Assembly (NCBI RefSeq): GCF_954871325.1
Contig: NC_088776.1
Span: forward strand, 12,090,052 to 12,154,051
Source: Gordionus sp. m RMFG-2023
Taxonomy: Eukaryota > Nematomorpha > Gordioida > Chordodea > Parachordodidae
Length of the DNA stretch: 64,000 nucleotides
Reading direction: 5' to 3'
Each line of letters opens with the position of its first letter. Within the stretch, counting starts at the first letter, position 1. Both the position numbers and the translations under genes were made by a program. The notes beneath the pieces were generated by a model that did no database searches, was not told the origin of the DNA, and saw only the letters and a program-made list of their open reading frames with translations. Shown piece by piece: positions 1 to 12,875 of this stretch.

Positions 1-119
1 TACAGTTAAAAATATATTTTAGAATGTCCCGCAAAACGACCGCAATTGGAAATCTACCGTGTGTGTGTATAACATTTTAGGGATAGGCTCTTAATTATAA
101 CGTATCACGTTTAAATACA

Positions 120-880
120 TAATAAGGTACTCCAAAAATAAGAAATAATACAAATGCAACTACAGTTGCGGAAATTGTAATCACTTATCTTGTAGTACAA
201 CATCACAGAGATACTTATCATCACAATGTTGGTAGAATCTTTTTTCCAAAATATTTAACAACTCTAATATAAATGAAAACTATGCTTGTAGAACAAAAAT
301 GAGCAAGACTATCATCAATGTTTTAGGAGGGGATAAATCCAGGCGGTCAATTCTTGACGATTTGAAAGATGGGCATACATATGCAATTCTAACAGATGCA
401 TCTAATTCTTGATCCTCCGCTATTTCAAAAAAATAAAGGTCGTTTCAATAAAACTATTAAATTTTTTCCCCTCAAATAGTGAAAAATCTAAAGACATAGC
501 TAACCATATAATGGTAAATATAGTAGATTCGAGATTATCAATAAAATGCATGTCAGCTTTCTGATCTGATAATGCCTCAGTGAATTTGGTAAAAACAGAG
601 TGTATTTACTGAATTGAGTCAGCACAATATTGTTTGCGATATGTTCCGAATACCCGCCATCGATAAAATTTTATAAATCTTTAAAATAATATTACTTATA
701 TAAAGATTATAAAAGCTGTCTCATAGGTATATTTAGGAATGATTTCACATGTAGGAAATCTACTACATGCTGTTAATGTGTAGTTGCAATCAGAAGAATC
801 TTAACAAAGATTCACAAAATTATGCTGCAGATGTGTTCATCTTTACAGTTAAAAATTGACAATAAATTTTATGGCGCCAT
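120..880 (+). pseudogene. hAT transposase amino-half fragment, inverted copy
   Basis: The plus strand encodes NATTVAEIVITYLVVQHH, then further on DDLKDGHTYAILTDASNS and KDIANHIMVNIVDS-like pieces in shifting frames. These are the same peptides as on the minus strand at 2760-3760. Animal hAT elements of the SCAN/TTF-associated type have the equivalent segment before the DDE core. The frame is interrupted several times and has no usable start. It is read here as the duplicated left arm of the fold-back element. Confidence 0.6.
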
Positions 881-924
881 TGCTAAAACTTAATTATATT
901 TTATTTGAGATTTAGATAATAGAA

Positions 925-1254
925 CTAAATGTTTACCGTCGTTATTGAGATATATATAAAATTCCTGGCATGACATATTATATATTTGTTAACCATTAGT
1001 TTGGCCTCTAATGTTGTTAAAGCAATCCGATTTCTCTCATTTTTCCAGGCAGTCCTTATCAGGCTAAAAATGCTCTCGGATGAGGCATTAGAATGAGGTA
1101 AGGAGAAGACATACTCGTATATTTTCCCCAAGCATGGGGATTTATAGTTATTACGAAAAAATTCTACCCATTTATCCTCTGCTTTTAGACCTTCTAACTT
1201 TAAGTATTTTGGCGAATCATAAAAAATAGAGAGAATTACAATCTCATCAAACAA
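925..1254 (-). pseudogene. hAT transposase C-terminal dimerisation segment
   Basis: An open stretch of 109 residues contains FSLPHSNASSESIFSLIRTA followed by WKNERNRIALTTLEAKLMVN. This is the hAT C-terminal signature (LPxSNAxxERxFS, then KxxKRNRLxxxTLxxLLxIK). The normally conserved ER pair before the FS is changed to ES. It lies in the same orientation as the amino-half pieces at 2597-3760, and the stretch between them shows no coding. It is probably the tail of the minus-strand copy. Confidence 0.7.
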
Positions 1255-2596
1255 GACATCAATGTCTTTTGGTATTTTTAATATATTTATTAAATTATAA
1301 AAACCATTGTTGTAATTATGGTAATATTCAAATTTACTAGATTAAGAAAAACGCCAGACAGGCAAATTACTTTTAAACAAAATTATGAAGCCGAAAGATA
1401 TTCAAATCTACAAAAAAGAATTAAATCTCGGTACAAATAGAGACTATGCAAATGTTGATTAAAGAAAAAGGATTATTAGGATTATTTTATTTTTAACTTA
1501 AATTTACTTTTTAATTTTTTTTCTTATATTAATTTTAATTTCCTTTTATTTTGATTATGTTTTTTACTTTGTATTTAATTATATTTATCAGTATTTAATA
1601 AAGGATTCAACTATAATTTTAGTATATATTTCTTTTTATATTTAGGTTTGATTTCCAATGACAAAATCTCTCATTGTGACAGTTGTTGTAATATTCAAAT
1701 GAGTTAAAGAAAAATGAAGAAAAAAGATTTATTATTCAGATTAAAAAAATTCAAGATTATTTCAGTTTGTTTTTTAAACATTATGTAAATGAATATTAGA
1801 GAAAAGTATATATAATCGAGGATATTTTTATTGTAAATGGATCATGATTTTACGAACTTAATTTTTTTAATCTTTAATTTTAATTTATATTAATTTTATT
1901 TTTCTTTTATTTTGATTATGTTTTTACCTTATATTTAAGTATTTAATAAAGATTTAGTATCATTTTAGTTCTAACCTTTCTTTATTTGACAACGGTTCTA
2001 ATCACCCAATCCTAGAAATTACATTATTTTACAATGATGTTGGAGAGTGGAGGCGACAGGGCAATTTCAACATTACAGTCTAATTAACTCTGAAAAGAAA
2101 TTCTAAATAAAGGGGGAAGGGGATGTATGAAATGACTATCGACTAAGACAAAGAATGAAAGCAATAAAACAATGGTATCAATATTAATGATCGTAATTCG
2201 GAAAAGAATAAAATTAGTCGTTTAGCTAAAAAGAATTCGTCACAAGAGATCGTTATACATACAAGTGATCGAGGTAGCTAAAAGAAATTCGTGATAAATT
2301 TCTATTAAAGATATACGTTTAACTATTATTTAAGTTGATAATATTTAGCAAAATATCAGGTTGTTGATTAACCAAAATCTTCATAAAGAGAAACGGCTTT
2401 AGTCATTAGAAAATATATGCCGCAATCGAGCTCAATTAAAGATGGGATTTTTATTTTGGATCAAAAGATACAAGAAATCATTATCGTATAAGAGATCTTA
2501 AGGCAACGTGGATATCTTGACAAGCGACTAGGTAGAACAAGTGGTCAAGACCAGGATGCAATCGTTAATCGTTGACAAATTATCGCCAATTGCTTA
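1255..2596. other. AT-rich interior of the hAT composite, no gene seen
   Basis: This stretch separates the hAT C-terminal fragment from the upstream transposase pieces. It is very AT-rich, with many stops in every frame. Two similar AT-rich passages (around 1490-1620 and 1855-1985) share TTTATTTTGATTATGTTTTT-like sequence and may be a local duplication. No gene or RNA is supported. Confidence 0.4.
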
Positions 2597-3760
2597 TCAA
2601 AACTTTAGTATATTGATGGTTTCTAAGGTCATAATATTTATACATTTGTAAATAGAGTTATTAATATCAAATTTTGATTGCAAATATTCTAAAATTGTCT
2701 TAATAAAAATATCTGCTTCATTTAAAAATGTATTAATTAGAGTATTATTTGAACATTTTAATATAATATTTTTAGCAATAGCGCCATAAAATTTATTATT
2801 AATGATTTTGTGAATCTTTTTTAATAAAGAATATTCTGATTGCAATTAAATATTAACTGAACGAAGTAGATTTCCTACATGTGAAACGAATCCCAAATAT
2901 GCTTCTGCCATTTCATACTCGAAAAAATTTTTCAAAATTTTAGGACAGCTTTTAAAATCTCTATTTAAGAAGTATTATTTTAAGGGTTAATTTTAAGATT
3001 CTATCGATGCCAGGTATTAATGACAACCACCTGATAGGTAAATATCGCAACAACTCACACCATTCCAAGTCAGACCACTTCACCAACTCTTTTAATTCAT
3101 TAACTCTTTTAGTTAATGAACTAAATTCGTTAAAACATTTCATCACAATTATTTCGACATCCACAGATAGTATATTCATTGCCTTCTTGCAAGAATTATG
3201 TAGTATATGGCATATACAACCAACTGGTATTAATTCATTATTGTGCTGCCTCAATTCGATAACTTTGGATTTTGCCAAAATTTACAGAGGCATTATCAGC
3301 GCAGAAAGCTGACATGGAAATCATTGACAACCGTGAATCAGCTATATTTACCATTATGTAGCTATCAACATTGTTGGATTTTTCACTATCCGAGGAAAAA
3401 ATATTAACAGTTTTATTGAAATGTTCTTATTCTTGTTGAAATGGCGAAGGATCGAGGGAAATGTTTTAATATTTCCTATTAGATGCATCTGTTAGAATTG
3501 CATATGGTTGCCCATCTTTCAAATCGTCTAGAATTGACCTCTAGGATTCAGAATACTAAAACACTTGTGATAGCATTGTACATTTTTGTTCTGCCACAAG
3601 TAAGGTTTTCCCTTATATTGGAGTCATTAAATATAATGAGAAAAAGATTCGTCCCGCATTGTGATGATATAGCTCTGTGAATGTTGAACTACATGATAGA
3701 TGTATACCATTTCCGCAAATGTAGTTGCATCTGTATTATTTATTATTCTTGAGAATATTT
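2597..3760 (-). pseudogene. hAT transposase amino and middle region, decayed
   Basis: Reading down the minus strand gives NATTFAEMVYIYHVVQHS, a broken middle part, and then a 105-residue open stretch at 2961-3278 with ELIPVGCICHILHNSCKKA, WSDLEWCELLRYLPIRWLSL and PGIDRILK. The last blocks match the insertion/RNase-H-like region of animal hAT transposases (HIxHNxxKK ... RWLSLxPxxxR). A second open stretch at 2597-2845 continues the protein. Several frame breaks are present. The same peptides occur on the plus strand at 120-880. Confidence 0.75.
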
Positions 3761-4055
3761 TTGTATTGCAATCGATGTTGATATACTCCTCTGTACTGAC
3801 TTATATGAATGAAATGATGTTGAATTATTATTGGATAAAAATAAAACAGGATAGAAGGAAATTTCCAAACTAGACATGTTTTTCGAATAAATATATAAAA
3901 TTTATTTAAAAAATATAAAAATAATCAATGAATGTCTCTCAAAATTATTATTTATATATTAAAAACGTGAAAATACTAAAAAAAAATTCGGTAAAAATTA
4001 AAAAAATTGCGGTAGATTTTTGCAAGAGATTTCCAATTGCGGTAGTTTTGCGGAA

Positions 4056-6730
4056 GAGAGGTCTGCGCGTAAACTAAAAAATTGTGGGAGTCTCCCGGTG
4101 ATGTGGGGAGATATGAAAACCCTGTTTGTGAGACCCACCAGAGTAAATTTGTATGTTCTATATTTTTTTTATATTTGAATGTATTAGTGTAATTTTTTTT
4201 TATATTGAAGAATAAAGATCCATATTATGGATTATCATGATTATATGATGGATAAGTTATTTTTTTAATTTAAAATTTAAATTTTAAAAAAGTAAGCTTT
4301 TAAATTTTGGCACAAATTATAATTATCCTCATCATCTTTAATCTAGGCTTAAGAAATAAAATATTTAAATATTTTATTAAGCTTAAGGTTAGATCTATCT
4401 TATATCCAAATATCAAATGAAAATAATGAATATTACTGGAGATATATACATTTGAAATTGGGGTCTATTAAACCCCAACCGAGTACTAACGTCATTTTTT
4501 CACCGGAGTATTGAAGGGTTAACACTTTTCGGCGAAATTATTTTTAGTTTATATTAACGTTTTATTTTATCGTATTAACGTTTCATTTTATCGTTGAAAT
4601 TTATGTTTGTTTCTTAACTTTAAAATCAATTTATTTTGACAATTGATATATTTTTTTGATATCAAGTTAAATTCAATTTTAAACGAACATTTTCATTTTA
4701 TATAATTGGTTATTTCATGATTTATATCTTTTTTTTGGTTAAGGAGGATAAATAAAATGTAATTCATAATAAATAAAAAAAGAAAAAATGTAATTTATTT
4801 TATTATGGATAATAAAAATGTAATTTATTTTAATATGAATAATCAAAATGTAATTGTTATAATATAAAGAATAAAAATGTTATTATATGACAATTCTTCA
4901 GAATTGATAATTAATAATAATTTTAGTATCACAGGCTATGCCATATCGTCATTCAAAGATATACCAATTCTTCAAATTATTTCGGTTTTTATCTTTATGA
5001 AGAAGTTTTATATTATTTTTATTTAAAAATTAACCCTTATTTATATTATAAATAAATACATTAAAAAATAAAAATAACATACCACTTGATAAAAACAACC
5101 ATAATATCCCTGTTGAAATATATGAATAAAATTAAATATATTCAATATACCAAATCTAAACACACATGTATTCATTTAATATATTCATAGTTAATAAAGT
5201 ATTTTAATTTGTTAAATCGCACAGTCAGGTTATTCTAAATTTGAAATTGGTACTTCGGGGTTTCCTGTGTGTGGCGTTGTAGAATGACTGCTGTGGTAAA
5301 TTTACTGAAATTCACAAATTAATTTTGCAAATTCGCACATTTGACGGTTCGCAAAATTTATATTAAAGTTATTTCATCATTGAGTTATTTATATTTAAAA
5401 TCAATTATATAGATTTATATTTTAAGATATCAATTATATAGATTTGTATTTTAGGATTCAATATCCCAGCCCGAAAGATTTGGATATCAAGATTTAATCA
5501 AAAAGTACGTAAAGTATATAAATGAAAATATTAGTGTAATCTTTTTTTGAAATGGAGGAAGATAATTATTGACAGAAATTTATTAGGTGGTGAGAGAGCT
5601 AACTTTAAACGAAGAGCTTCATGATCTAACCTGGTTAATGAGATCCACACAAAGGTTAAACTATTTTTATGATATTTAATATATTATATAAATTTTAGAA
5701 AAATTGCTATCATGAAATATGAAGAAAATAAGATATTATTAAGAAACTTTATACAATAATATCTAAAAAATCATTTTATAAGATTTTAGGTTTAATTTTT
5801 TTTATTGATTCTCTATTAAAATTATACAATCAGCCACAATATCTGTGTTCCAATGTAACTATATAAGTTTCATTTGAACTCAAAAAAGATCTTATTTATA
5901 TTTTTTAAAATTTGCATAAAATTTAAAAAAATGGAGTATTAAAATAAAAAAATTTTCCAATCTTTCAAATAGTTTGATCATAATAAAATGTTAAGTTTAA
6001 AATTTTATTTAGAGATCTCAAATTTTGCAAAATGTAAATTTACAACTTGTCACTATAACCTTGTTTGGTCTTTTATACATATAAATAATTTTTATATTGT
6101 GCCTATTTTTAGGCAAATTTATAATATCGCTTATGTATATATATCAATATGATTATTCTTATATTTATATAAAATTCATTTTTTATATCATTGATTTAAT
6201 TAAATTTATATGAATAACTATTTATTCTAATCTCAAATTTTGTCTATATTTTTTATCAATGATTTTTTACATATGAGCTTTTTAAGTTTTCATAAAAATT
6301 ATAAACCGCATTGTTCAATTATAATATATATATTTTAAATATGTACTGTGTTCAATTAATTGTAATAAAAATTAGTTATCGTGTTTATTTATATTTATTT
6401 CTTCATAAATAAAGCTGAAAAGTTCAGGTTTAAAAATGAAATGCTATGATTCCTAAGAGTTATAAATAGGGCAGTAAATTATTATAGAAAATAAGTTTAA
6501 AAGGTAAAAATTTCGGCCTAAAAGATCTTGACCTTTCAAAATTTAATCAGTTTTCTTTCAATACTCATTTAAGATATTATATTAATAACATTCATGATCC
6601 TCAACACCTCATTGCATAGACGGATTCATCTAAAATAATAAAAAAGTTAAGAAATATTTTCTCGATATTGATCTTTAAATTAGCTGACTAAATATAAAAT
6701 TTGGGAAATTAATATTATTCAATTAAAATA
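4056..6730. other. AT-rich intergenic DNA, no gene seen
   Basis: No open frame with recognisable protein similarity was found on either strand. A somewhat GC-richer patch at 4080-4140 follows the right end of the hAT composite. Short near-repeats of AAAATGTAATTTATTTTA occur at 4755-4870. Confidence 0.4.
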
Positions 6731-7060
6731 TGGCCACCAATGTTTTTGAAGCGAGGAATTATTAGTTATATCATATCAATTATTTTAAATGTAATTATTT
6801 TCAGAAGCTAATTTTCTTAAAAAAATGGCCCCCGATATTTTTGAAGTCAATGATTAATATTTTTAGAAGTCCTATTAATCGCAGTCATTTTAATTATGAT
6901 TATTTTCAAACCTCAATTTTCATATAAAGAATGACCGTCAATGTTTTTGAAGCGAATAATTAATTTTTAGCAATAAAATTAATCGCTATTCCCAAAACAT
7001 ATATTTTCATTAAAAAAATGGCCACCAATGCTTTTGAAGCGAGAAATTACAGCACTCATT
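6731..7060. repeat. Degenerate tandem repeat, four units of about 87-106 bp
   Basis: The block TGGCCACCAATGTTTTTGAA and close variants begins at 6731, 6826, 6932 and 7019. Each copy is followed by GCGAGAAATTA-like sequence and an AT-rich spacer. The spacing varies between 87 and 106 bp, so the array is old. No protein similarity was seen in the unit. Confidence 0.7.
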
Positions 7061-7539
7061 TTACAACGTAGTCATTTTATAACAGCTACGATTGTTCTAA
7101 AATGACTACCCGTGGTAAAATGATAGCAGAATTTTCAACGGTACACCGGCAGCAAATATTTTTCTTTTTCTTAAATTGTTTGATCTTAATAATTTAGTTC
7201 CGTGATCTCCCAGATATAAATAAATGCCTGAGGAACGTCAGATAAATTTGATTTGTACGCTTCCCCTACCTCTATTAGTGTAGAAATTACTTGATAAAAT
7301 TCATCATTTACATTATCAGATTAGGCCTCTTATCTCTATAAAAAATTGCAGTATAGTCGCAAAATATTTTTATTTTTTAACAGACCATTAATTATCTAAA
7401 ATATAAAGAGCAACGAGTTGGGCTTGAAACTTTAAGAAAACATTTCTATTTTTATCAAGCAGTTGATTTTCCTTAAAAAAAGAATGTACATTTATTTTAT
7501 AATACTGCTCTCTTATATTAAAATCTATATTGGCAATAT

Positions 7540-8110
7540 TTTATTTGCTAGATCCTTTAAATTCAAATTAAGTCCATGAGATGCAAACCCAATACATTTG
7601 ATAATTGGATATTTATTTCTCACAAATGTCCAGACATTCTTCATTACTTGCATTTTATTGTGATAATAATTTTTTGTTCCAATTACTTTAATAGATTCAC
7701 TTGATATAAATATTCTCCCGTATGCATATTGGTCCCTGTTTCTATTAATTTATAGAAAATGGGATTTGGGATTGTTATAATGAAAATTAGAATATACTTC
7801 ACTCTTACATTTGTCCACCCATCATTAATAAGGTTCAAATTTTTATTTTTCATCTTGTCTTTTTATTACTATATTTTTAATCCTTTCATATTCACTGTTT
7901 GACAAATTTTTTGAGTAAATATCTTGAGAGAGAATTATAAATGCTTTTTTATAGATTGAAATAATATCTTCCAAATACACGTTGCATTATGGAAAAATGG
8001 ACAATTTAACATAAAAATGGCTGTTACGAAATTATCTATATATTTCATTAAATTATTTTTTCAGAAATTTAAATTATTATCATTAGATGAATTAAAATTA
8101 TTAGAGGAAG
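7540..8110 (-). pseudogene. hAT-type transposase remnant
   Basis: The minus strand reads ILSQDIYSKNLSNSEYERIK, then LNLINDGWTNVRVKYILIF, then IPNPIFYKLIETGTNMHTGE. The LxxDGWTN ... FxxxxDTxxxxHTGEY pattern is typical of hAT transposases of the TTF/DUF659 kind. The frame is broken and no terminal repeats could be assigned. It is a short fossil fragment. Confidence 0.6.
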
Positions 8111-10874
8111 TTGACATACTCTATCCTATATCTTTTTAACCTTTAAACCTACTTCTACTTCTTATCCTTATTTCAGTTATTATTAAAAATAGAGCTTTTA
8201 TAATATTATCATGAACTTCATATAAAAACAAAACACAATTATGATACGTGAAGGTGAATCAAGAGGGAATAATATTTTTCTAATATATGATAAAAATCAT
8301 GATTATTTGATCAAAAAAACATAAAATAAAAATTGGGGAAACTATGGAAGAAATTTCTGGGAAATTTAGAAGTTTCACGGAAACCCTATGTTACATCTCT
8401 ATTTTTTAATCAACAAAATTTACTTATTTAACATAGTATTATAGCTATTCAAAATCAGCTCTTCCCCTGCTATAAAAGTAATTAAATTTATGTTTCTTGG
8501 GCCTGGACTTTTTCTTTGCCCAAATCTTTTGTATCTCGGACTGAGGACTTTTCGGATTGTTGTGCATACAGGTGCATGTGGCCTGCTCACTTTCGGGTAA
8601 AGAGCTCTTCATCCCCTTTTACTTAATATCCAGATTAATAGAAATGAGTAATATAGTATAGCTCGTTGTATCTATAACTATTAGAGAGCTATGCGCTTTA
8701 TCACTTAATTTGAAAGTGTATTAATCTAATTTTTATTAAATTATATAAAAATACAATACTCCAAATAAAAGAATGATACTATTCTGTGTCTGTCTCAACA
8801 TAACACCGACCACTTTAATATTTTTGTGATTGCACAATCTTTTACATATATAAAATGTTTGAAAATTTTATGAGGGAAAATAATTATATATATTTTTTTT
8901 TTTGAAGTCTGCATTATATAAAATTAAAAGCTGAGTGATTTAATATAAAACGATCATACGAAATCAAATGGGTTATTGCATTTCAGATCTATCTTAAGTT
9001 TAATTATTTTTAAAAGTCACTTGCTATTATAATGTTACTTAAATTAAATGATATGGAAACTTTAACCTATTTTTAATTCTTCTGATCTCCAATGACTCAT
9101 GAATCCTAGGAAAGTCAGTTACTAATCAATTAGCTACTGATTCAGATAAAGAGGAAAATCGACAATAAAATTTGTTTCCGACCTTAGACGCAGATCAAAT
9201 AGCACAGTTTCAGAATTCATAAACTAAATGATCCATTTTATATGGTAAAAACTTTAGTTTAAGATCAAATAATTAGCCTACAAATAGAGGAAAAAAAATA
9301 ATAAAACATTCTAATTAGACTTCCAAAAATTAGAATTATCTAATATTTCGTGAGTTAATTGATTTGAAAGAAAAAATATTGAATATAATAATGATTAGCG
9401 CTATTAAAACTAGGTAAGTTACCTTTTTGAAACTTTAATTGTAACTGTATTAAATATTACAAACTATTCCCTGTTCTATTAAACAATAATTACCATCCAA
9501 ACCTATCAAATGTGAGTATAAAACTATATTAAGCAGATATATTGATGTCAGAGATGGAAATGTTTAAAAATGGCAAAAACTGTTTATGAATCGTATATCT
9601 TATCAGGACTTTTAAAAATTTCTTACTTGACATTTGGTCCTTAGATGCTATTGAACACAATTATAAATATTTTTACGCAGATAATATTATTGTAGTTTGT
9701 TAATTTAAATATATAGTATGATTATGCAAGTAAGACTATGACAAACATTAAAATGTAAATATTGTTCTTAAATATAATTGAAATAATTGCTCTTTTATCT
9801 TAAATTTTATATAAAATTTATAATACTGGGTAAAATACCACCCCTTTAAAAAATTTGCAGCTCCTAAACATAAATGATTTACAAAGTTAGAACTTAATTG
9901 AGTTATAAAAACATGTCGATTTTCTTCTCCAAAAATTTCTTTGTAATATCATTCTATCAAAATTCGCCAAGTTGATTAATTTTGAAATATTTTTTGCAGA
10001 TCTTAATATAGAGATCATTTATAATTATAGCCATAATTATGAAAAAAAATTAATTTTTAGTTAAAGATGAATAAAATAGAGTGAAACGTTGCGGTGATCC
10101 CTGCATCGGGCATGTCTTTTGCAGGTCCGGCTTGATCCGAATGAAAGAGAAAGAAAATTTATTTTTAATTATTGTTTAAACTTCGAATAATACAAATAAT
10201 TATCAGGAAAATTAATATTCTGTTAGTAATTGATAGAATATTATGTAATTCATTATATAATTATTTATAATAATGGTCAAAAAATCTTTTTGTATAAAAA
10301 GTTTTTTCTACAACCAAACCTGAATTCAAACTATTTTTAAACCGTTCAATTATAATTTTTTTTTAGAGACTAGCTTAGGATAGCTCACATGGAGGAGATT
10401 AAAAATTATTAGTTTTTACCTGATTATATTATAGAAGGATTGTGAGGTAAATTTAAATAAAAAAGATTTATTATACTGTATATTCAGATATTAATAATTT
10501 TTATTTCAACGATAATATGAAATGCATTCTGTAATTTATAAAATTTTCATGAGATGCCCATTCAAGGGTCGTAGCGTTTTAAACGTATAAAACATTATGA
10601 TAGGAAATTATAAATAGATTTTGTGAGAGCGGGACTGACCTAAAGGCATCAAGATTAGAAGTATTCTTATAATGTTTAATATGACTTTTCATTCAAAAAA
10701 TAGATTTTAACTCCGAAAATAAATAATCTTTGATAATAGCTTTTACCAAATTCATATATTTTTATTTTATTTATTTAACCAATAAATAATGTTTATAATT
10801 AGGAAGAAATTTGTTTAAAAAATATTGATCACTTTTTGTATTATAAATCAAAATCTTTGCCTACAATTAAAATT
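8111..10874. other. Intergenic DNA upstream of the LRR gene, with two GC-richer islands
   Basis: No gene is supported. Two islands stand out from the AT-rich background. At 8485-8640 the minus strand has a 55-codon open stretch from an ATG (starting MKSSLPESEQATCTC, later AKKKSRPKKHK) with no recognised family. The other island is at 10085-10150. Either could be an exon or a transposon scrap. The last few hundred bases before 10875 should include the promoter or 5' exon of the LRR gene, but no specific signal can be assigned. Confidence 0.35.
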
Positions 10875-12875
10875 ATGTACTATAATCGTAAAAATAGTAA
10901 ATTATTATTTATTTTTGCTATAATGGGCATCCATGTACGAGTCATAATATCGATGGAATGTCCTCATTACTGCGTTTGCTCTTTCAGCGATATGAGTTTT
11001 GGTTGCCGCTCCAACTTATCCATTCTGTCAAGATTAGATAACAATAATACAAAATCGATTACTTTACATAACCAAGATATAACGGTTTTACCTAAAGCTA
11101 GCTTCGCTAATTTCGTTAAATTAGTTAGTTTAACCATTAATTATGCCGATATGAAGACCTTATCAGTAGATTCATTCTTAGGTATATACAATATTGAAAC
11201 TTTGGATTTTTCTCACAATTCAATTGTTTATATTGAAGAACGTTCCTTTTATGATCTACAAAATCTAACAAGACTAATCCTTTATAATAATTCCTTGGAA
11301 CATATACCTTCGATAGTGATGAATTATTTAAACAGAATCCATGTACTCAATGTAGGAATGAATAATATCTCTGTTCCATTTTTCGGCAAATGTTATAGAA
11401 ATCTAACAGTTTTACAGGTTATAATAATGAACAACAATCCTATACGACAGATAACGCATTTCGATTTTGTCAATTTGAATTATTCTAACCTTAACCAATT
11501 AGATTTATCTTCCTGTCAAATCAATTTCTATATAATTTACAGTCATTTTTATATGTTTCGCAACATTCAATGGCTAAATTTAGCTAATAACATTATCGAA
11601 CCCGACAATATTCGGGCTATCTTGGGGTCTTTTGCACCCTTCAAGTTGAAGTTCTTAAATCTATCATTCATTGAGGCTAGACACTTTGGAACTCACACAT
11701 CAATTTTTAGTCTATTTTATCCTAATAGAATTAAAAGCATTGATTTTTCCGGTAATAAATTTATTCGTCTAAATCAGGAAGATCTGAGAGGATTAAACAA
11801 AGTTGTTACTCTAAATTTTGATAATAATCGATTAAAATATTTAAATATAGCTGCGAGTTATATTGCATTAAAATATTTAAAGCTTAATTATAATTCGTTT
11901 AAAAATACCTCATGCCAATCCTTCCAAATACCAAAATTTATCACAAAAATCGAACTAAACTACAATAAATTGGATATCTTTGACGGAAAATGTTTTTCGC
12001 CTAAATTATTGTGGTTAGGTTTATCACATAACAATTTAAAATTATTGAAAAATATAGACACCTTAAAAAGCCTGAAGGTTCTAGATTTATCTGGTAATTT
12101 TTTAGATCGCGTACCAACAATGATAACTTACTCGCAGCTAGAATATTTATATATTTCGGGTAATATTATACGAGCATTGAAAACGGAGGATTTTAATGGT
12201 TTAACCTCGTTAAAATACCTCGATCTGGCGCACAATCTGATTCACACGATTGAACCATTCACGTTTACTAAATTAAATTCATTATCCACACTCATGCTTG
12301 ATTATAATCCTTTAACGCACATTTACAATGACACACACTACAAATCGTTATCCAATTATTCCTCGTCACATGTACACATCTACGATTACCTTACAGCCAG
12401 TTCCTTATCGATGAGCTACAATAACTTAACCGACCAATCAATATCGGGGATATTTTCCCACGTTTCTTTCCCAAACATTACTTACATAAATTTAACCGGG
12501 AATATGCTGCGAATATTTAACCCAGCCGTCTTTTTAAGCTTTATACACTTGAAAAGTTTAAATTTATCAGGAAACTCTATCAGAACTATTTCTCCGGACT
12601 CCTTCACGCACACCTCTCCTTTACAATCCTTATCGATTTTAGATCTAAAAGGTAATAATATCACGTGCGAATGCAATTTACATCAATGGTTGATCAGACA
12701 ATTTTGGTTGTTAAAGAATTCGTTTGACCTTAGAGTCGAAAAAACGTGCTCTGCCTATCACAATTATAACAACCGCACAGTGACTAATAACACTTTCGAT
12801 TTTTTTCTTAAAGACGAATTTTGTTCAAAATTATATATGTATAAAGCTTACGAAAAAATATTTAATATAGATTAA
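10875..12875 (+). CDS. Secreted leucine-rich-repeat protein, Toll-ectodomain-like
   Basis: This is an uninterrupted 666-residue frame. I start it at the ATG at 10875 because it is followed by a basic then hydrophobic stretch (KLLFIFAIMGIHVRVIIS) that fits a signal peptide. Residues 29-44 form an LRRNT cap (CPHYCVC, then C44). About twenty leucine-rich repeats follow, with clear LxxLxLxxNxI units such as LKYLDLAHNLIHTI. The chain ends in an LRRCT cap with cysteines at about 598, 600, 625 and 650. There are only 16 residues after the cap, with no transmembrane helix and no TIR domain, so the product should be secreted. Many N-x-S/T sites suggest glycosylation. The repeat pattern resembles Toll-like receptor and Slit-type ectodomains. 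Ligand and role are unknown. The coding part has no introns, unlike the other genes in this window, so retroposition is possible. Confidence 0.88.
   Translation: MYYNRKNSKLLFIFAIMGIHVRVIISMECPHYCVCSFSDMSFGCRSNLSILSRLDNNNTKSITLHNQDITVLPKASFANFVKLVSLTINYADMKTLSVDSFLGIYNIETLDFSHNSIVYIEERSFYDLQNLTRLILYNNSLEHIPSIVMNYLNRIHVLNVGMNNISVPFFGKCYRNLTVLQVIIMNNNPIRQITHFDFVNLNYSNLNQLDLSSCQINFYIIYSHFYMFRNIQWLNLANNIIEPDNIRAILGSFAPFKLKFLNLSFIEARHFGTHTSIFSLFYPNRIKSIDFSGNKFIRLNQEDLRGLNKVVTLNFDNNRLKYLNIAASYIALKYLKLNYNSFKNTSCQSFQIPKFITKIELNYNKLDIFDGKCFSPKLLWLGLSHNNLKLLKNIDTLKSLKVLDLSGNFLDRVPTMITYSQLEYLYISGNIIRALKTEDFNGLTSLKYLDLAHNLIHTIEPFTFTKLNSLSTLMLDYNPLTHIYNDTHYKSLSNYSSSHVHIYDYLTASSLSMSYNNLTDQSISGIFSHVSFPNITYINLTGNMLRIFNPAVFLSFIHLKSLNLSGNSIRTISPDSFTHTSPLQSLSILDLKGNNITCECNLHQWLIRQFWLLKNSFDLRVEKTCSAYHNYNNRTVTNNTFDFFLKDEFCSKLYMYKAYEKIFNID

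Larger units (their letters stand above)
26..4055 (-). mobile_element. hAT transposon composite with long inverted arms (fold-back)
   Basis: Both outer ends carry the same inverted sequence: GCAAAACGACCGCAATTGG near position 30, and its near-complement near 4030. The similarity continues inward. Segments at 120-190, 300-420, 475-600 and 650-880 recur in inverted order at 3670-3760, 3480-3540, 3290-3400 and 2760-3010. Both arms encode the same amino half of a hAT-type transposase, and the only carboxy end seen lies on the minus strand at 925-1254. The structure is therefore a minus-strand copy plus an inverted second copy of its 5' part. Target-site duplications are not clear, and the left end lies almost at the window edge. 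The reading frames are broken, so this is a fossil DNA transposon. Confidence 0.75.

Noticed and set aside
6731-7060. Zinc-finger-like or other protein repeat
   Set aside because: The spacing of the units varies without keeping frame, and stops occur between them.
12482-12676. Minus-strand ORF inside the LRR gene
   Set aside because: It is a shadow of the leucine-rich-repeat coding sequence.
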